Positions 25,731-35,803 of a stretch of DNA of 64,000 nt are shown in pieces; position 1 is the first letter of the stretch; every line of letters begins with the position of its first letter. Both the position numbers and the translations under genes were made by a program. This DNA is from RGIG4079 sp045596365 (GTDB lineage Bacteria > Bacteroidota > Bacteroidia > Bacteroidales > Muribaculaceae): the NCBI GenBank assembly GCA_045596365.1, contig JAZOCE010000002.1:1-64000 (forward strand), given 5' to 3'. Below the pieces are notes generated by a model. The model ran no database searches, was not told the origin of the DNA, and saw only the letters and a list, made by a program, of their open reading frames with translations.

Positions 25731-26117
25731 ATGAAAGAATTAAAATTATTTTCTCTAATGTTAATGCTTTTTGCATTTTGTGTTACATCAACAAGCTGTA
25801 GTAGTGATGACGATGAACCCGGAACCGGGGAGAGCAACATCGTAGGAACATGGGTTGTAGAAGGTTCCGATGACACTAACTATACATCGTACACATTTGA
25901 TTCAGATGGTTCTGGCGTATGTTTTGAAAAATATACATCAGGATCAATGACTTTAACTGATTCATGGGGCTTCGTTTATGCCTATGATGAAGAGAGCAAA
26001 TCATTGCAACTATACCCAGAGGGAGACACAACTGTTTATCGATATACTGTTAATTTAACAGGAAACACATTGATGCTAACCCGAAACAATCAAGTACTCA
26101 TTTTAATCAAACAATAA
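25731..26117 (+). CDS. Small lipoprotein, lipocalin-like
   Basis: The 128-residue protein has a lipoprotein signal ending TSTSC (Cys about 23), followed by an acidic SSDDDEPGTGE linker. Acidic residues right after the lipidated Cys are a known surface-export signal in Bacteroidota, so surface exposure is plausible. The rest forms beta strands beginning IVGTWVVEGS, with TFDSDGSGVCF and FVYAYDEES, in the style of lipocalin-like/DUF5004 lipoproteins. No ligand can be deduced. It is followed by a long perfect hairpin. Confidence 0.7.
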   Translation: MKELKLFSLMLMLFAFCVTSTSCSSDDDEPGTGESNIVGTWVVEGSDDTNYTSYTFDSDGSGVCFEKYTSGSMTLTDSWGFVYAYDEESKSLQLYPEGDTTVYRYTVNLTGNTLMLTRNNQVLILIKQ

Positions 26118-26131
26118 AAGGTTTTTCTTAA

Positions 26132-26176
26132 ATAGAGCGAGGAGGTGTATAGGAATTATACACCTCCTCGCTCTAT
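26132..26176. terminator. Long perfect hairpin between converging genes
   Basis: A stem of about 20 bp (ATAGAGCGAGGAGGTGTATA and its exact complement) encloses a five-base loop. It lies between the converging stops at 26117 and 26196. The T tract is weak on both strands, but position and stem make a bidirectional terminator likely. Confidence 0.65.
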
Positions 26177-26195
26177 TACAAGATTTTGTTTATCT

Positions 26196-27683
26196 TTATT
26201 CTGCGGTAATTGAAAATGGTTTTGATGGGAAATTTTCAGAAACCGTTATCACCGGAGTTTTGCCAGAAAAATCAAATGTCAATAGAATTGATGTAACCCA
26301 GTTGGTATAATGTATTTTTGCTTGTAATGTATTATCGGGTTGCCACGCATAACAAGCTCCAGTATAGAATGGACCTGTTATACCACTAAAGCGATTTTGC
26401 GCACCAATTGAATAATGTGGATAGCCTGCAAGCTGCGATTCTATCCATTCGTCATAACCCATTGATATTGTCGACTCTTTATCTTCTGCATCAACGACAT
26501 CAAGAGCAAAACAATTATCAGAGAAATTAAACTTGATTGATTTCCACCCCAATTTGTTTTTTGGCAACTTAAATGTTTTGCCATTATATTTTTTTGCTAA
26601 ATCATTGTAGCTATTACCCTTCAACAATGGTAAAGATGCTGTTTCTTCATATTTTTGCAACGCATCCAATCCGGCAGGAGTAGCTTCTATCGTACAATTA
26701 TAGCAATTTTTTACTACCGTGTTCCAGATATATCCTCTTTCGGGCCAACCTTTACTGCGAGAGCATTGATTAAGAACAACTACCATGTTTTTTTGTGGAA
26801 CAATAATTATATACTGACCAAATGCACCATCGGCACGCCATGCACCGGGATATTCACAAAGCCATATTTGATAGCCGTAGTCATTAGCATCGCGCACAAC
26901 ATAAACTGTCATCATCTCGTCAATCCATTTTTCCGACACGAGCTGTTTTCCATTCCAATTACCTTTTTGCAATAGCAACTGACCAAATAACGCTTGCGAG
27001 TGAGCCGACATATATATCCCCCACCCTCCGGTTACAATACCTTTAGGACATAATTCCCATTCAACATCAGTTATACCCATTGGATGAAACACCCTTTCAT
27101 TGAGTAATTCAAGGACTGTTTTGCCTGTTACTTTTTGAACTACAGCCGATAATAAATATGTTTCTATTGAGTCATAGGAATAACGAGTCCCCGGCTCGGC
27201 AAAAAGCGGACGAGAAAGATAGTAATTCACCCAGTCTTGCTGCTTGTTGCGCATTCCACCTTCCGTTTTAAATCCGGAACGCATTGTGAGCATATCTTTT
27301 ATGCACACAGCATCTATCGTTGAGGCGTATTCCGGGAAAAACTTAGACAGTTTATCATCAATCGACAGCAGCCCGTCATCAATTGCCAGCCCCACAGCAA
27401 CTGCAGCAAATGTTTTTGACACAGAGTATAATGTGTGGCGATGTTCTGCCTTAAATGGCGCAGGATGCAATTCTCCGGCTATCTTACCGTCAATCATCAC
27501 TATTAAATGATGTAATTCGGTAAGCTCACTTGTCAACAATGAATCATATAGCAAAGTCAATTGTTGCGGTTCAACTCCCACCGACGTCGGAGCCACACGC
27601 TGAATTTTATTAGTTGCTACCGCACTAACACTTGCCATCAACAAAATGGCGCATAACAAACTTTTAATCTTCGCTTTTATCAT
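26196..27683 (-). CDS. Serine hydrolase of the beta-lactamase class C / PBP4-like family
   Basis: The 495-residue protein has a signal peptide (LLCAILLMASVSAVA). Its catalytic domain (about 35-330) carries the SxxK motif as SVSKTF (Ser about 89) and a YSYDS segment at the position of the second YxN-type motif. The C-terminal 150 residues form an extra beta domain similar to those of class C-like esterases. The family includes esterases, D-peptidases and beta-lactamases; the substrate is unknown, and resistance should not be assumed. Its start overlaps the upstream membrane protein gene by 20 bases, so the two are probably co-transcribed. Confidence 0.85.
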   Translation of the reverse strand: MIKAKIKSLLCAILLMASVSAVATNKIQRVAPTSVGVEPQQLTLLYDSLLTSELTELHHLIVMIDGKIAGELHPAPFKAEHRHTLYSVSKTFAAVAVGLAIDDGLLSIDDKLSKFFPEYASTIDAVCIKDMLTMRSGFKTEGGMRNKQQDWVNYYLSRPLFAEPGTRYSYDSIETYLLSAVVQKVTGKTVLELLNERVFHPMGITDVEWELCPKGIVTGGWGIYMSAHSQALFGQLLLQKGNWNGKQLVSEKWIDEMMTVYVVRDANDYGYQIWLCEYPGAWRADGAFGQYIIIVPQKNMVVVLNQCSRSKGWPERGYIWNTVVKNCYNCTIEATPAGLDALQKYEETASLPLLKGNSYNDLAKKYNGKTFKLPKNKLGWKSIKFNFSDNCFALDVVDAEDKESTISMGYDEWIESQLAGYPHYSIGAQNRFSGITGPFYTGACYAWQPDNTLQAKIHYTNWVTSILLTFDFSGKTPVITVSENFPSKPFSITAE

Positions 27684-28191
27684 AGCTATTAAATTTATTT
27701 ATTTTTTCCAATTTCATAGATATAGCCATAGTTGCAATTAAATACACAGGCGACAACAGTACTAAAGAGAAAATCTCATAAGTATAATCCCTATATGCTA
27801 TTTCATTCCCGTCAAGTTCAGGCATTTGAAACAATTTAAAAAGTATAAATACTAAGAACAGATTAAATAGCACATAAATAGAACATGCAATTTTAGCCCT
27901 CACGCTTTTGACATCAAAAAGCCAAAAGCGATATTCACACCCACACCACAAATCTTTATAATATTTCAACCATGGCAACGCAAAAGAGAACGACAAAAAA
28001 GCGCAGATTATAACTATTCCCCAATCAATATTTTCAAATGAGCTACCTAAGTATTTCTGATAATCAGAATTACCCGAATCACTCCATTCTACACATTCTG
28101 CCAATATAATCATTCGAGTCATATACACCACATACAACAGACTCGCCAATATCCCAGCAACTGAATATATTCTTATTAGTACTTTCTTCAT
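27664..28191 (-). CDS. Membrane protein of unknown function
   Basis: The 175-residue protein has four hydrophobic helices: YSVAGILASLLYVVYM, GIVIICAFLSFSFALPWL, IACSIYVLFNLFLVFILF and IFSLVLLSPVYLIATMAI. It resembles no family I can name. The 20-base overlap with the serine hydrolase gene suggests a two-gene operon. A weak TAAATTTG box lies at 28235-28228 on the minus strand. Confidence 0.65.
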   Translation of the reverse strand: MKKVLIRIYSVAGILASLLYVVYMTRMIILAECVEWSDSGNSDYQKYLGSSFENIDWGIVIICAFLSFSFALPWLKYYKDLWCGCEYRFWLFDVKSVRAKIACSIYVLFNLFLVFILFKLFQMPELDGNEIAYRDYTYEIFSLVLLSPVYLIATMAISMKLEKINKFNSYDKSED

Positions 28192-28251
28192 AATCTACAC
28201 AAAACAATATCTTGTTTATTGTTTATGCAAATTTAGCAAAAATATTTATAG

Positions 28252-28283
28252 CAAAAAATCCCTCACCTAAAAGGCAAGGGATT
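28252..28283 (-). terminator. Terminator of the tryptophanase-like gene
   Basis: Minus-strand AATCCCT..AGGGATT stem followed by TTTTTTGC, 25 bases after the stop. Confidence 0.75.
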
Positions 28284-28308
28284 GATTATAAAATATTTTA
28301 GTCCTTAA

Positions 28309-29760
28309 TTATAAGCTATCGCCAAAATCTTCGCGGAATTTAGCGGCAAGACGATCTTGCCAATCACTTAATGGTTGCAAACGACCGAAGAAGAAACGCA
28401 ACACTTTTGGTTCCTCTTCCCATTTGAGCCCACCGATTAGTTCACGATTGTCATACAACCATTTAACACGGTCGGCACAATATTTTATTTGAGAAAGAGT
28501 GAACACACGACGAGGACATGCAAGACGCAACAATTCAAGTTCGGCATAATGTTCTGAGCCATCAGGGTTGCGTTGTTCTGAAATCGAGCCTCGTTCCATG
28601 CCACGAATACCTCCGGCAATATAAAGAGCTGTCGCAAGAGCACCGGCAGGATATTGTTCATGTGGGATATGAGGCAAAAACTCTGAAGCATTAATATGCG
28701 CACCAAGACCGCCGGCAGGCTTAACCATAGGCACGCCATATTCATCAAGTTCTTTCACAAGATACTCAATAAACAACGGTCCTTGGTTGATGATTTCTTC
28801 ATCAAGAGTTTCAAGCAAACCAACAGCCATAGCTTCCATTGAGCGCACTTCCATACCACCATAAGTCAAGAAGCCTTCATACAATGGAATATATTCTTTC
28901 ATTCTCATAATGAGGTCATTGTTATTTGAAACAATAGCACCACCACGAGAGAAACCAAGTTTACGAGAAGAGAAATAGATAAGATCCATTGCATCAGCAA
29001 TCTTACGCATAATTTCAGCAATAGTCATATCTTTAGCAGCCTCTTCGCGAGTCTTGATGAAATATAGGTTGTCTTGCATCAATGAAGCATCAAGCACAGA
29101 TAAAATACCATTTTCGCGGCAAATTTGTGCTACTTCAAGCATATTTTCCATTGAAAGAGGTTGACCACCAATGAGGTTTGTACCTGCTTCGATACGCACA
29201 AATGGGATATGATCTGCTCCTACTTCTTCAATAAGTTTTTTCAAGCGAGGAATATCAAAATTTCCTTTGAATGGATGGATATAGTGAGGATCAAGTCCCT
29301 CTTTTGTAACCAACTCTTCAACACGTCCACCCATGCGAGTAATGTGGGCTTTTGTTGTAGTGAAATGGAAATTCATAGGAATCACATCCCCTTGTTTAAC
29401 AAATGTTTCAGCAAGAATGTTTTCACATGCACGTCCTTGGTGAGCAGGAAGGAAATATTTTGTACCAAACACTGTTTCCAACGCTTTCATTAAGCGATTA
29501 CATGTTTCCGATCCTGCATACGAATCATCGGCCTGCATTGATGCGGCAACTTGATTATCACTCATCGCGTTAACACCAGAGTCGGTCAACATATCCATAA
29601 ACACATCTTTGTTTTGCAACAAGAATGTATTGTTTCCGGCTTCTTTTAAACATTTAACACGTTCCTCTACCGTTGGGAGAAAAAGTTTTTGTACAACACG
29701 CACCTTATGCATTTCCAAAGGTACTTGTTGATCTTCTTTGTAAAATTTTACTACTGACAT
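28309..29760 (-). CDS. Tryptophanase / tyrosine phenol-lyase family PLP enzyme, divergent
   Basis: The 483-residue protein aligns along its length with beta-eliminating lyases. Shared features: LTDSGVNAMSDNQVAASM, DDSYAGSET, PAHQGRACEN (PLP phosphate-side loop), GTNLIGGQPLSMEN, VLDASLMQDNLYFIK, LTYGGME and LLRLACPRR. The PLP lysine is Lys about 267 in SSRKLGFSRGG. From remembered E. coli TnaA, the usual SAKKD is changed, the Arg after the PLP-binding Asp (DSAR) is Leu here, and the C-terminal LRHF is LRFF. It may therefore act on another amino acid. A true tryptophanase would give indole, pyruvate and ammonia. It is monocistronic, with terminators on both sides, and no tnaB-like permease is adjacent. 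Confidence 0.8.
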   Translation of the reverse strand: MSVVKFYKEDQQVPLEMHKVRVVQKLFLPTVEERVKCLKEAGNNTFLLQNKDVFMDMLTDSGVNAMSDNQVAASMQADDSYAGSETCNRLMKALETVFGTKYFLPAHQGRACENILAETFVKQGDVIPMNFHFTTTKAHITRMGGRVEELVTKEGLDPHYIHPFKGNFDIPRLKKLIEEVGADHIPFVRIEAGTNLIGGQPLSMENMLEVAQICRENGILSVLDASLMQDNLYFIKTREEAAKDMTIAEIMRKIADAMDLIYFSSRKLGFSRGGAIVSNNNDLIMRMKEYIPLYEGFLTYGGMEVRSMEAMAVGLLETLDEEIINQGPLFIEYLVKELDEYGVPMVKPAGGLGAHINASEFLPHIPHEQYPAGALATALYIAGGIRGMERGSISEQRNPDGSEHYAELELLRLACPRRVFTLSQIKYCADRVKWLYDNRELIGGLKWEEEPKVLRFFFGRLQPLSDWQDRLAAKFREDFGDSL

Positions 29761-29852
29761 TTTATATAAGGTTAAATTTATAATTTTTCTTTATTTGAGC
29801 GCAAATGTAAACAAAAATTATTGATTTAACGGCATATTGTAAGTAATTTATA

Positions 29853-29882
29853 AGAAAAAGCGCAAAAAATCATTTTTGCGCC
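29853..29882 (-). terminator. Terminator of the choloylglycine-hydrolase-like gene
   Basis: Minus strand: GGCGCAAAAATG and its complement TTTTTGCGC form a stem, followed by TTTTTCTTAT. Confidence 0.75.
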
Positions 29883-29913
29883 TCCTTATCAATATAATCA
29901 TATTCTATTATCT

Positions 29914-30981
29914 TCATTTAATCTTAATATATTCAATGGGTTGTTCTTTTATAGGGTCCATTAAATGGGACTGATATTTAACATTCTCAAAATCTATTGT
30001 TGCAAGGTCTATACAACGTATTGAATTATTATAAGAAGTTTTGAAATAAACTTTGCGATGAGTCAAGTCTATTGCTGATGTCCATTGCGTCGCGCTTGGG
30101 ATATCGGGAGCTTCTCCAAGCGAATGTTCTATTCCAATGGGGATATCAAAATTATTTAAGATATGGAAACATTGCAACACCGTGGGCAATGCCGATGCAA
30201 GTTGCGGTGCTGTTGCTCGATAAAATGCTATGCGTACAAAGCGAGATGGAGGCGTTGCATCACCCGGCAATCCAAGAAATCCCGAATTACCACCAACTGG
30301 AGTTAATGTAATATTTCCCATTTTTTGTTCGGGTGCATTTCCCGGGAAAAGATTAACATAATTATTAAGATTGGTTAAGTGCCACTCAAATCCCGGAGAA
30401 TTTGTCAACACGCCTACAGTATTTTCATAAAAATGAGGCACTCCATCTACAATTTCTAACACAACTTGACGCCCTGACGGCTCCCCTATGCGATAATGCA
30501 CTACCGACGCAGCATCAAGTCCCACAATTCTCACATTGCCAATCTCTGCTTTCAATTCATCTATTGAGGCAAATTGAGTTAAAATCCACGTTGGGACTTG
30601 TAAATCACCAAGAGACACGCTATTCATTGTCTTATCATAACTTTGATAACTTCCATAATGAGGGAAGAAAAATAATCCCGCTGATAGCCCCACTTCATTT
30701 ATTCCTTCACAAATAAACTCTTTCATCACTACCGACATTCCCACAACTCCATGTTTAGCTGTAAAAGTCAAACCATTTACGCCCGATGGAGTGAATGATG
30801 TAATCTTCTCTCCTCGTGGAATTATAACATACTCGCTTTTTAACGCTCCTGCAGCCGCCTCAATCGTGCGTGCTTGCACATAGGCGCCATCCTTTGCTGT
30901 TAGAGAAATTCCCGTACAAGCTATCGCCTGCATTGCCCCGTAACAAATTGCCATTGTTCCCATTAAAATTTTCTTTTTCAT
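29914..30981 (-). CDS. Choloylglycine hydrolase / penicillin V acylase family protein
   Basis: From the ATG at 30981 (MKKKILMGTMAICYG) the protein has 355 residues. The signal peptide ends in AIA, immediately before Cys22 (CTGISL), which would become the N-terminal nucleophile after cleavage, as in Ntn hydrolases. Other family features are ARTIE, VIIPRG, NEVGLSAG, LTNSPGFEWHLTNLNNY (Asn of the oxyanion region) and PSRFVRIAFY (Arg). Members deconjugate bile salts, open penicillin V or cleave acyl-homoserine lactones. Bacteroidota secrete such enzymes to the periplasm. An Asp common in bile salt hydrolases appears as Glu here, so the substrate is open. The longer frame from 31023 would put 14 residues before the signal peptide. 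Confidence 0.87.
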   Translation of the reverse strand: MKKKILMGTMAICYGAMQAIACTGISLTAKDGAYVQARTIEAAAGALKSEYVIIPRGEKITSFTPSGVNGLTFTAKHGVVGMSVVMKEFICEGINEVGLSAGLFFFPHYGSYQSYDKTMNSVSLGDLQVPTWILTQFASIDELKAEIGNVRIVGLDAASVVHYRIGEPSGRQVVLEIVDGVPHFYENTVGVLTNSPGFEWHLTNLNNYVNLFPGNAPEQKMGNITLTPVGGNSGFLGLPGDATPPSRFVRIAFYRATAPQLASALPTVLQCFHILNNFDIPIGIEHSLGEAPDIPSATQWTSAIDLTHRKVYFKTSYNNSIRCIDLATIDFENVKYQSHLMDPIKEQPIEYIKIK

Positions 30982-31109
30982 AGCATCTTTTTCTTTGATA
31001 TTAATCACTACCCTATAAAACAACCTTGTCTAACTTTTGTTTCTGAAATCAAGTAATAATTTTCGTTTTTATTATACACTATTGATTGGATATATGTACT
31101 AAAAAAGCG

Positions 31110-31117
31110 TATCTTTG
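31110..31117 (+). promoter_or_regulatory. Promoter box of the tamB-like gene
   Basis: TATCTTTG with a TTG about 21 bp upstream (31086-31088). The start codon follows within 18 bases, so the 5' leader is very short. Confidence 0.6.
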
Positions 31118-31134
31118 TAGTTTAGAATTTGACG

Positions 31135-34100
31135 ATGAAGTGGAGTTATAAAATATTTCGAGCAATATTAGTGTCATTATTAACATTAGTGATACTAATC
31201 CCTACGACGTTATATGTCGTCATGACACTACCTCCAATCCAAAACAAAGCTAAAGAAATAGGCGAAAGAGAGCTCCATAAACTACTGAACACCAATGTCA
31301 AAATAGGTTCGATAATATTCTCTCCTTTTAATCGTGTAACATTACGAAATATCGTTATCGAAGACGCCAAAGGCGACACTGCCGCTTACATCAAGCGACT
31401 TGGAGCAGGCATAAATATCAGAGAAATAATTAACAATCAAAACATTGAGATTAATTACACAGAACTCATAGGGCTTGATGCTCGCATTTCAAAAGAGGCA
31501 CCTGATGCGCCTCTAAATATTCAGCCGATTATTGATGCGCTAAAACCTAAAGAAAAGAATAAACCTCCAACTGTTTTTAACTTAAAAATCAATACGGTAG
31601 TAATTCGAAATACGCAGTTAAAATATGACATTGTTAATACTGAAAAGGATAGTACAAAGTTAGACACTAATCACCTGCACATATATGATTTTAATGCCGA
31701 TTTACAACTACCTCGCATCAAGAATGATGATTTCACAGTTGATATAAAACGTTTTGCATTAAAAGAAAAATCAGGTCTTGAATTGAGTTCTCTTAAAGGT
31801 CTTTTTCACATATCTTCTTACGAAACATTAGTCAAAGGATTTGAACTTCTTATGCCTAACTCCGAGTTATATCTATCTGATATTACAGTAAATTACACCG
31901 ATTGGAATGATTTAAAACAAAATTATCACTCAATTCCGCTAAATCTATCAATCATCCCCGGTAGCTACATCACCCCTACTGATTTTAAGGGATTACTTCC
32001 TCAATTAGGACGAATCAATAATAGAATAGATCTCGAACTATTTGCTTCAGGTACAGTCAACGATATCCAACTAAAAAAACTTGACATCTCTATTGACAAT
32101 GACAAAATGTGGCTCTTGTGTCGTGGTAAAATACAAAATATCACAAACAAAGAAAATGCAATAATAGAATTCCCTCGCATCAACCTCCATGGATATGGTC
32201 AAGACATTGCAACTATTGTCTCTAATTTCAAAAACATTTCGCCTAAAGACAAACAAACAATATCTAATTTAGGCAAAACATCAATAAACATCAACGCGAA
32301 AGGCACACTAAAAAAAGCATTATTAAATGGCCTCATTTCCACGTCTCCCGGTAATGCGAAAATAAACATCACCTTTAACAAAAGCCATAACAATTCCCCC
32401 ATACAATTATCAGGTGAAGTTTCAACCGAAGATTTTAATATTGGGCAACTTATCGATAATCAACTATTAGGCAACATTGGTTTAAACACAGAATTTAATG
32501 CGTCTATTGCAAAATCGAAAATCAATGGCTCTTTCGTAGGTGATATTTCTCATTTCCAATTCAAGAATTACACCTATCAAGGAATTAAAACGCTATTTGA
32601 CCTTGATGACAAAAAAATCAACGGCTCTCTCATCGTAAACGATAGTAATATAGACATGGTTGTTGCAGGAGAAGCAATGTTCAACGATAAAACACCATCA
32701 TTAGACATCCACATTGAAGCCAACGATATTGTCCCATATAACCTTAATCTCTTAAACAAATATCCTAAACACCATCTATCAACAACTGTACATGCCGAAT
32801 ATAATGGGGAAAATTTTAATAATGCCATTGCCAATCTATCAGTCAATGACTTAAAATTTATTACACAAGAACAGAATGGGATAAATATTAAGAACATCAA
32901 CATCGAATTAAACAACCAACACACACATCAATACATCTCACTCAATTCAGATATCATCGACGGTGAAGTTGAAGGCTGTTATGACTTCTCCTCATTAGTT
33001 CACTCTGCCAAAGATATTATTTCTCACTATCTTCCATCTCTCATTTCAGCCGAATGTATTGAGGCTACACACAACGAGAAGGAACATAAAAGGCTAAATG
33101 ACTTCAATTTTAATTTTACAATTAAAGATAACAACGAAATTCTTGATTTCATTAACGCTCCGGTCCGACTTATTCACCCAATAAAAATCATCGGTGATAT
33201 GAATCACTTGGCTCACAAAATGAATTTAGACATCGATGTACCCTATTTGCAACAAAAGAACAAACTGATAAAAGATACTCATTTGTCAGTCAATATTGAC
33301 AAGAGTAACAATTTGTGCCAACTCTTTGCAACAACAAAGATACCATCAAAAAAAGGAGAAACATTAGTCAATCTAAAATGCAATGGGACGAATGATCGAG
33401 TTGACACCAAAATCGATTGGGCGATCAACAATGCCAGAGGATTTAACGGAGACATAATGTTTTCCTCTTTGTTCCAACGAAATGATGACAACACACTATT
33501 TACCAATATCAATATACATCCAAGCAAACTTGTATTTAACGATACAGCATGGACCATAAGTCCGGCTCACATTGTAGTCAATGACAAAAGTGTCACAGTC
33601 AGCGGTTTTGACGCTTATCGCGATAACCAATACATCAAAATTAATGGCAAAGCTTCGGAAAATCCCGAAGACGAAATATGCCTCCAACTATTAGACGTCA
33701 ACCTTGATTACATTTTTGAGACACTTGCAATCAATAATGTTGCATTTGGAGGTAATGCAACAGGAACATTCTATGCTTCAAATCTCTTTAGCAAAGAACC
33801 CCGCCTTAGCACACCCGGGCTTAAAGTTGACCAACTAAGCTACAACTACTCTGTTCTTGGCGACGCCATTATTGAAAGTCATTGGGATGCCGAAGAAAAA
33901 GGTGTAGCCATTAACGCCGATATCAGCCAGTCTAATGGGTACAAATCATATATTAATGGTGCCATATTCCCTATGAATGACTCTCTTGATTTGAAATTCA
34001 GAACACAAAAGATTAATGTAGGGTTCATGTTGCCATTCATGTCGGCATTCGCCAAAGAGGTCAACGGATACGCATCTGGTAATGCCCGATTGTGGGGTAA

Positions 34101-35721
34101 ATTCAAAACCATTGACATGACAGGCGACATTTATGCTGAAGATCTTAAACTAAAAATTGACTTTACCAACACCTACTATACTGCAACCGACTCTATCCAT
34201 CTCAAGCCCGGATATATAGGATTTAAAGATGTGAAACTAACTGATGCTTACGGTAATAATGCGCTCCTTGGAGGTTACCTCAAGCACACATGTTTCAAAC
34301 GTCCCGAATTTGAGTTTAACATTACAAAAGCGCGCAATTTCCTAAGCTATGATGAAACTCCTGAGCGAAATCCCATTTGGTATGGTCGTATTTTCGGCAA
34401 TGGCGAAGCATCAGTAAAAGGGAAACCCGGTGAAGTCAACATCATTGTTGACATGAATACTGCGCCAAAATCAACATTTACATTTGTTCTGTCTGATCAA
34501 CTCGAAGCTAACGAATACACTTTTATCACATTCCGGGATAGAGACAAATTAAACAGCGTCAACAGCTCCCCTGTCGACAGCACATTGATTAAGGTGAGAG
34601 AATTAGAAGATCGCATCGCTCAAACTCAAAAACAATCCACCTCAAAAACAAAATACACTTTAGATATTCAAGTCGATGCAAACCCTGATGCCGAAATGAT
34701 ACTTGTAATGGATCCCGTTGGAGGAGACCGCATAAAAGCGAGAGGTGATGGTAAATTACACTTGATTTACGACTCTGATAACGAAAAAGACATATTCCTC
34801 TCCGGCAAATATCAAATTGAAGAAGGTAAATACAACTTTACTCTTCAAGATATTATTGTCAAAGAATTTATTATCAACAACACATCATCTATAACATTCA
34901 ACGGAGACCCCTATGCCGCAATTTTGGATGTCGAAGCTGCATACGCACTGAATGCCAACCTCACCGATCTTGACGAGTCTTTTGCACAAGACAAAGACCT
35001 TGCACGAACAAACATTCCTGTCCATGCCATTATTTTAGTAAATGGCGATATGCGACAACCCAATATTGATTTCAATCTACGTTTCCCTTCAATAACCGAC
35101 AATAACATCGAAAACAAGGTTAATAGTATCATCAGCACAAAAGATATGATGAACCGCCAAATCATTTATCTCCTTGCGCTAAATCGTTTCTACACGCCCG
35201 AATACATGAGCTCAACAACCAAAGGGAATGAGCTCGCATCGGTTGCGTCATCAACTATTTCATCTCAACTCAGTAGCATGCTGGGCGAATTAAGCGATAA
35301 CTGGAGCATTTCGCCTAATTTCAGAAGCGACAAAGGTGATTTCTCTGATGTTGAAGTCGATCTTGCTCTTTCGAGCCGACTACTCAACAATCGTCTACTA
35401 TTCAATGGTAATTTTGGTTATCGCGATAAAACAATGAATGAAAATACATTTATTGGAGATTTCGACATTGAATACCTTTTAAACCGAGCCGGCAACATAC
35501 GTCTAAAAGCCTATAACAGATACAACGATCAAAACTATTATCTAAAAACAGCACCCACAACACAGGGAGTTGGTATTGTATTCCGCCGAGACTTTGATAA
35601 AATATTTAATTTTTTAAACACCCAAAAAGCTAACACGCAGGAAAACAACAACGACTCAATTGCACCTATCGACAGTACAAAACTTGAAATCCAACCTATC
35701 ATTATTCCGGAACGAAAATAA
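31135..35721 (+). CDS. tamB: TamB-like translocation and assembly module protein (DUF490)
   Basis: This very large protein (1528 residues from the ATG at 31135; a TTG two codons upstream is not preferred) has an N-terminal membrane anchor (AILVSLLTLVILIPTTLYVVM). More than 1300 residues of repetitive beta-rich AsmA/TamB-type structure follow. The conserved C-terminal DUF490 domain (about 1180-1500) includes GGDRIKARGDGKL, YNFTLQDIIVKEF and, later, IIYLLALNRFY. TamB-like proteins bridge the inner and outer membranes and move phospholipids or assist barrel assembly. TamA is not adjacent. The length fits the family. Confidence 0.92.
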   Translation: MKWSYKIFRAILVSLLTLVILIPTTLYVVMTLPPIQNKAKEIGERELHKLLNTNVKIGSIIFSPFNRVTLRNIVIEDAKGDTAAYIKRLGAGINIREIINNQNIEINYTELIGLDARISKEAPDAPLNIQPIIDALKPKEKNKPPTVFNLKINTVVIRNTQLKYDIVNTEKDSTKLDTNHLHIYDFNADLQLPRIKNDDFTVDIKRFALKEKSGLELSSLKGLFHISSYETLVKGFELLMPNSELYLSDITVNYTDWNDLKQNYHSIPLNLSIIPGSYITPTDFKGLLPQLGRINNRIDLELFASGTVNDIQLKKLDISIDNDKMWLLCRGKIQNITNKENAIIEFPRINLHGYGQDIATIVSNFKNISPKDKQTISNLGKTSININAKGTLKKALLNGLISTSPGNAKINITFNKSHNNSPIQLSGEVSTEDFNIGQLIDNQLLGNIGLNTEFNASIAKSKINGSFVGDISHFQFKNYTYQGIKTLFDLDDKKINGSLIVNDSNIDMVVAGEAMFNDKTPSLDIHIEANDIVPYNLNLLNKYPKHHLSTTVHAEYNGENFNNAIANLSVNDLKFITQEQNGINIKNINIELNNQHTHQYISLNSDIIDGEVEGCYDFSSLVHSAKDIISHYLPSLISAECIEATHNEKEHKRLNDFNFNFTIKDNNEILDFINAPVRLIHPIKIIGDMNHLAHKMNLDIDVPYLQQKNKLIKDTHLSVNIDKSNNLCQLFATTKIPSKKGETLVNLKCNGTNDRVDTKIDWAINNARGFNGDIMFSSLFQRNDDNTLFTNINIHPSKLVFNDTAWTISPAHIVVNDKSVTVSGFDAYRDNQYIKINGKASENPEDEICLQLLDVNLDYIFETLAINNVAFGGNATGTFYASNLFSKEPRLSTPGLKVDQLSYNYSVLGDAIIESHWDAEEKGVAINADISQSNGYKSYINGAIFPMNDSLDLKFRTQKINVGFMLPFMSAFAKEVNGYASGNARLWGKFKTIDMTGDIYAEDLKLKIDFTNTYYTATDSIHLKPGYIGFKDVKLTDAYGNNALLGGYLKHTCFKRPEFEFNITKARNFLSYDETPERNPIWYGRIFGNGEASVKGKPGEVNIIVDMNTAPKSTFTFVLSDQLEANEYTFITFRDRDKLNSVNSSPVDSTLIKVRELEDRIAQTQKQSTSKTKYTLDIQVDANPDAEMILVMDPVGGDRIKARGDGKLHLIYDSDNEKDIFLSGKYQIEEGKYNFTLQDIIVKEFIINNTSSITFNGDPYAAILDVEAAYALNANLTDLDESFAQDKDLARTNIPVHAIILVNGDMRQPNIDFNLRFPSITDNNIENKVNSIISTKDMMNRQIIYLLALNRFYTPEYMSSTTKGNELASVASSTISSQLSSMLGELSDNWSISPNFRSDKGDFSDVEVDLALSSRLLNNRLLFNGNFGYRDKTMNENTFIGDFDIEYLLNRAGNIRLKAYNRYNDQNYYLKTAPTTQGVGIVFRRDFDKIFNFLNTQKANTQENNNDSIAPIDSTKLEIQPIIIPERK

Positions 35722-35743
35722 GCAACTTTATTTTATCATAAAA

Positions 35744-35776
35744 TTGGCATCTATTACCAAAAAAGATTTACCTTTG
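35744..35776 (+). promoter_or_regulatory. Promoter of the fumarase gene
   Basis: TTGG (35744-35747), a 21-bp gap and TACCTTTG (35769-35776), 28 bases before the start codon. Confidence 0.7.
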
Positions 35777-35803
35777 TAGATAGAATATTAAAACTATAAT
35801 CAC

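Noticed and set aside
26132..26176. Possible invertible or mobile hairpin
   Set aside because: A perfect stem with a five-base loop between converging gene ends is simplest to read as a terminator.
31129..31134. TTG start two codons before the tamB ATG
   Set aside because: The promoter box leaves almost no leader, and the ATG at 31135 is the better start. The difference is only two residues.
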